A DNA stretch of 8,880 nucleotides, from contig JAEZIF010000045.1 in the NCBI GenBank assembly GCA_023416135.1, forward strand, positions 1-8,880, in the 5' to 3' direction. Position numbers and translations under genes: made by a program. The stretch is from Pseudomonadota bacterium. GTDB taxonomy: Bacteria; Pseudomonadota; Alphaproteobacteria; Reyranellales; Reyranellaceae. The notes beneath the pieces are model-generated. The model made no database searches, was not told where the DNA came from, and saw nothing but the letters and a program-made list of their open reading frames with translations. Shown piece after piece: positions 6,446 to 8,880 of this stretch (its first letter is position 1; each line of letters begins with the position of its first letter).

Positions 6446-7434
6446 GTAGGCACCCTGTGCCGCACGACCGGCCATCGCAGCATCAGCGACGCCTGGACCA
6501 GCATCGAGAACACGGCAAGCGCCAGCAGCGGTATCCAGAAAAGCTCCACGCGCGGCTGGAAGCTCACCGTGTCGACCTTGCGCGTCTCGATCTGGTCGAG
6601 GCGGCGATAGATCTCCAGGAGCTCGTCACGGTCGAGGGCACGGTAGAAGCCGCCACTCGTGACGTGGGCCACGTCCCTCAGCGCCGCCTCGTCGAGCTTG
6701 TCCTCGCCGGCTGCCGCGGGGTCACCGATGGCTACAGTGTGGATCGTGATCTTGTGATCGCGCGCCACGCGCGCGGCTTCGGCCGGCGGCACGCTCGAGC
6801 CGGTGTCGTTGCCGTCGGTGAGCGCAATCATGGTCCGCGCCGGCACCGTCGATTTGGCGAAGAGGTTGACGCCGAGACCGATCGCATCGCCAAAGGCGGT
6901 GCGCGGCCCCGCCATGCCGACCTGCATCTCGCCCACCAGGCGGCGGCTGAGATCGAGATCGGTGGTGAAGGGCACCAGGGTGAACGGCGCATTGCCGAAC
7001 ACCACGACGCCGACGCGATCGCCCTTGCGCCTGGCCAGGAATTCGTCGAGCACCTGCTTCACCGCCGTCAGCCGGTCGACCTTCGCCCCGGAAGGATCGG
7101 TGAAGTCCTTGGTGTCCATCGAGCCCGACAGATCGACCAGCAATAAGAGGTCGCGCGCCGGCTTGTCGTGATGGATCGGCGGCTCGATCCATTGCGGCCG
7201 CATCAGTGCGGCGATCGCCAGCAGCCAGCAAACGATCAGGCTGGCGCTGCGCCAACGGCCGCGTTGGCCGACCACGACACCGGCCCGCGGCTGCTGGCCG
7301 GTCAGCGACACCAGCCGGCCGAAGAACGGCACACGCACGCCGCGTCGGCTCTCGGCGTGGGCCGGCAGCAGCCAGAGCACCAGCAGCGGAAGCAGCACCA
7401 GCTCGGCGAGCCACGGGTAGGCGAAGCTCAGCAC
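6442..7434 (-). CDS. batA: BatA-like VWA-domain membrane protein, 330 aa, GTG start
   Basis: The protein has membrane helices at about 8-24, 63-79 and 298-316 and a complete VWA domain between. The MIDAS is intact: D101-L-S103-G-S105 in LLLVDLSGSM, T179 in the GPRTAFGDAIGLG loop, and D207 in ALTDGND. Such domains bind a divalent metal and, through it, an acidic residue of a partner; in Bat operons BatA is thought to work with BatB, BatD and a MoxR ATPase in envelope maintenance. The start is a GTG at 7434, with GAGGAGG five bases upstream; it overlaps the end of the DUF4381 gene by 7 bases. This start gives the usual short N-terminus SFAYPW before the first helix. The open frame extends 125 codons further upstream, but that part is Arg-rich out-of-frame shadow of the DUF4381 gene. 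The 3' end overlaps batB by ATGA. Confidence 0.9.
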   Translation of the reverse strand: MLSFAYPWLAELVLLPLLVLWLLPAHAESRRGVRVPFFGRLVSLTGQQPRAGVVVGQRGRWRSASLIVCWLLAIAALMRPQWIEPPIHHDKPARDLLLLVDLSGSMDTKDFTDPSGAKVDRLTAVKQVLDEFLARRKGDRVGVVVFGNAPFTLVPFTTDLDLSRRLVGEMQVGMAGPRTAFGDAIGLGVNLFAKSTVPARTMIALTDGNDTGSSVPPAEAARVARDHKITIHTVAIGDPAAAGEDKLDEAALRDVAHVTSGGFYRALDRDELLEIYRRLDQIETRKVDTVSFQPRVELFWIPLLALAVFSMLVQASLMLRWPVVRHRVPT

Positions 7435-7871
7435 CGATGCCTCCTCACCCAGGTGCGTGCTGCGGCGCGGGCCGCGTCGGCGCAGGCGGGATCGACGGCG
7501 CCGCCGAACGCCAGCATCTCGATGTAGCGGCCGGCGCCGTCCGAAAAGGCGGTGGTGCGTCCGGTACGATCGAGAAAGGCGAGCCAGGCAGTGCCCGACA
7601 GCGCCGCCACCTGCTCGCGCGGCCAGACGGCAAGCGCGGCCCGTTTCAGGACGGTGGAGATGCTGCCCGGATCGACGACGTCGAGCTCGCGCAGCGCCTC
7701 GCGGCGATAGGCGTCGGCTCGATGACGCGCCATCGCTGCCGCTGCCAGGACGACGACCGCCGCGACGCCCGCCGCCGCGACGATCCACCAGCCAGGCGCC
7801 GGCGGCCACAGCGACACCTCCGGCGGCAGCGCCAGGTCGCGCAGGTTGGAGAGATCGGCGGGATCAGCCAC
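7428..7871 (-). CDS. DUF4381 family membrane protein, 147 aa, GTG start
   Basis: A short N-terminal segment carries the family signature LRDLALPPEVSLWPPAPGWW (residues 10-29), immediately followed by one membrane helix (about 28-48) and a helical cytoplasmic or periplasmic domain with KRAALAVWPREQVAALSG (76-93) and a WLAFLDR core (96-102). DUF4381 proteins are regular members of MoxR/DUF58/BatA operons, and the gene lies exactly between those for DUF58 and BatA; their molecular role is unknown. The GTG at 7871 is nine bases after the DUF58 stop, and no in-frame start exists further upstream because the same frame contains that stop (7881-7883). Its Shine-Dalgarno is poor, so translation may rely on re-initiation after the DUF58 gene. 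Its last 7 bases overlap the start of batA. Confidence 0.85.
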   Translation of the reverse strand: MADPADLSNLRDLALPPEVSLWPPAPGWWIVAAAGVAAVVVLAAAAMARHRADAYRREALRELDVVDPGSISTVLKRAALAVWPREQVAALSGTAWLAFLDRTGRTTAFSDGAGRYIEMLAFGGAVDPACADAARAAARTWVRRHRC

Positions 7872-7880
7872 GACGGTCGC

Positions 7881-8813
7881 TCACGCCGCTGCCCGTCGTC
7901 GCGCCAGCCGCCGGCCCAACTGCTCGCGGAACTGGTCGACGACATCGCGGTCGGTGGCGATCGGCAGCACTGGAATGGCGTGGTGCAAGGAAAAGCGCGC
8001 ACCAGCCTGCCGCTGCTCAGCAAAGGCGCCGGTAAAGCGCTGGCGCAGCTCGCGGGCCGACAGGTCGACCTCGATCTGCCGATCCCCTTCGGCCAGCACG
8101 GCGCGGCCAATGTCGGGAAGCCGCTCCTCCAGCGGGTCGTGCACGAACACCGACAGCACGTCGTTGTGCGCGGTGATCCCGGTCACCAAACGCACTGTTT
8201 CGGCATCGGCGCCCGCCTCGTCTGAGATCAGGCAGACCAGCCAGTCGTGGTGGGCCAGGCGCGCCGCGCGGGCCAGCGCCTGGTTGAGCAGCGACGGATC
8301 GGCAGGCGGACCCTCCGCCGACAGGCGCCGGTTCTGGCGCACCACCTCGGCCAGGATGCGCCGCACGGCCGCGTCGCGCGCTTCGGGCCGGATCTCGACG
8401 ATGCCCTGTTCGGAGAACACGATGGCGCCGACGCGGTCGCCCAGCGAGGTGACCCGGAAGGCGGCAATGGCTGCCGCTTCTGCGGCCGCGACCGACTTCA
8501 TGGCGCGCCGGCTGCCGAAGAACATCGACATGCGCTGGTCGACCAGCAGCAGCACGCTGCGGTCGCGCTCCTCGGTGTAGACACGTACATGCGGGCTGCC
8601 GCGCCGCGCCGTCGCCGCCCAGTCGATGGTGCGCGTATCGTCTCCCTCGAAGTAGTGGCGCAGTTCCTCGAAATCGAGACCGCGGCCGCGCAGCCGCGAG
8701 GCATGGCGGCCGGTCAGCAGCGAATGGACGGGCTGGCGCGGCAGGAAGCTGAAGCCCTTGGCGCGGTGCCGCAGGCGCAGCAGCTCGTCGAGGGTGACAT
8801 GGACGCGGCTCAT
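7881..8813 (-). CDS. DUF58 family protein (MoxR-associated), 310 aa
   Basis: The DUF58 signature is clear at residues 43-83: GRGLDFEELRHYFEGDDTR, then IDWAATARRG and VRVYTEERDR. It leads into a VWA-like fold with the strand VLLLVDQRMSM (87-97) and a second strand LVCLISDEAG (192-201). The metal-site motif is only partly kept: D92 and S96 are present but the middle position is Arg94. No signal peptide or membrane helix is seen, so it is cytoplasmic. DUF58 proteins sit next to MoxR AAA+ ATPases, which are proposed to act as chaperones for metal-cofactor insertion or complex assembly, and DUF58 is thought to link the ATPase to the VWA membrane partners. The expected moxR would end just right of the window. 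The ATG at 8813 (GGAAG three bases upstream) starts at the usual N-terminus; the frame continues to 8861, but that would start inside the inverted repeat. Confidence 0.88.
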   Translation of the reverse strand: MSRVHVTLDELLRLRHRAKGFSFLPRQPVHSLLTGRHASRLRGRGLDFEELRHYFEGDDTRTIDWAATARRGSPHVRVYTEERDRSVLLLVDQRMSMFFGSRRAMKSVAAAEAAAIAAFRVTSLGDRVGAIVFSEQGIVEIRPEARDAAVRRILAEVVRQNRRLSAEGPPADPSLLNQALARAARLAHHDWLVCLISDEAGADAETVRLVTGITAHNDVLSVFVHDPLEERLPDIGRAVLAEGDRQIEVDLSARELRQRFTGAFAEQRQAGARFSLHHAIPVLPIATDRDVVDQFREQLGRRLARRRAAA

Positions 8814-8821
8814 GGTCTTCC

Positions 8822-8880
8822 GGGGCCGCGGGCCGCCCGGCCCCCCGCAAAAGCTTTGCAAGAGCGGGCCGGGCGGCCCC
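8822..8880. repeat. GC-rich inverted repeat with two competing pairings, upstream of the DUF58 gene
   Basis: GGGCCGCCCGGCCC (8830-8843) and GGGCCGGGCGGCCC (8866-8879) are perfect 14-bp inverted arms around a 22-base loop containing the small palindrome AAAGCTTT (8850-8857). GGGGCCGC (8822-8829) could instead pair with GCGGCCCC (8873-8880), which would break the outer part of the first stem. The nearer arm lies 16 bases before the DUF58 start codon, so in the mRNA the structure borders the ribosome binding site. No T-run follows on either strand, so it is not a standard intrinsic terminator. It may be a REP-like intergenic element, an mRNA stabiliser, or an attenuator between moxR and the rest of the operon. 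The sequence ends inside the feature. Confidence 0.7.

Noticed and set aside
8814..8861. Upstream start for the DUF58 gene
   Set aside because: The added 16 residues come from the GC-rich inverted repeat, and the family N-terminus fits the ATG at 8813.

Overview
The window is GC-rich and has strong third-position G/C bias, compact operons and ATGA start/stop overlaps. Together with protein sequences of alphaproteobacterial style, this suggests a chromosomal segment of a free-living alphaproteobacterium, perhaps of the Rhodospirillales or Hyphomicrobiales type. The genus is not decidable from the sequence alone. I see no tRNA, rRNA, insertion sequence, CRISPR array or phage gene.

Left part (1-2188): a phospholipase D superfamily gene runs leftward off the window edge, with only its N-terminal 334 residues and first HKD motif visible. 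It is divergent from a rightward gene for a ketopantoate-reductase-like NAD(P)-dependent oxidoreductase (1118-2188). The 114 bases between them must hold both promoters.

Middle (2189-2535): a 347-base gap between convergent genes. It holds a 9-bp tandem triplet, a hairpin plus T-run that could end the rightward transcript, and an AT-rich island. The island reads on the minus strand as TTGACG-N17-TATATT with a perfect AACTTAAGTT palindrome at the -10/spacer junction. No recognised gene lies downstream of this promoter-like signal.

Right part (2536-8813, all minus strand): this is the body of a MoxR-associated/Bat (Bacteroides aerotolerance-like) operon. In transcription order it encodes a DUF58 protein, a DUF4381 membrane protein, BatA (VWA), BatB (VWA-like with an altered metal site), BatC (TPR) and BatD (periplasmic, membrane-anchored). 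The last four starts overlap the preceding stops, so translational coupling is likely. A MoxR AAA+ ATPase gene is the usual first member and would lie just beyond the right edge; it is not seen here. Products of such operons are thought to form a chaperone-like or envelope-maintenance complex: MoxR and DUF58 in the cytoplasm, BatA, BatB and BatC in the membrane with domains displayed from it, and BatD in the periplasm. After batD, 90 bases on, comes an unrecognised gene for a coiled-coil/one-TM/SH3-like protein that may or may not belong to the operon.

The right edge (8822-8880), in the leader of the DUF58 gene, is a GC-rich 14-bp perfect inverted repeat that can form two mutually exclusive structures. 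I did not find a clearly undescribed system. The best leads are the orphan promoter/operator at 2456-2484, the aspartate-to-lysine change in the BatB metal site, and the unknown membrane protein downstream of batD.
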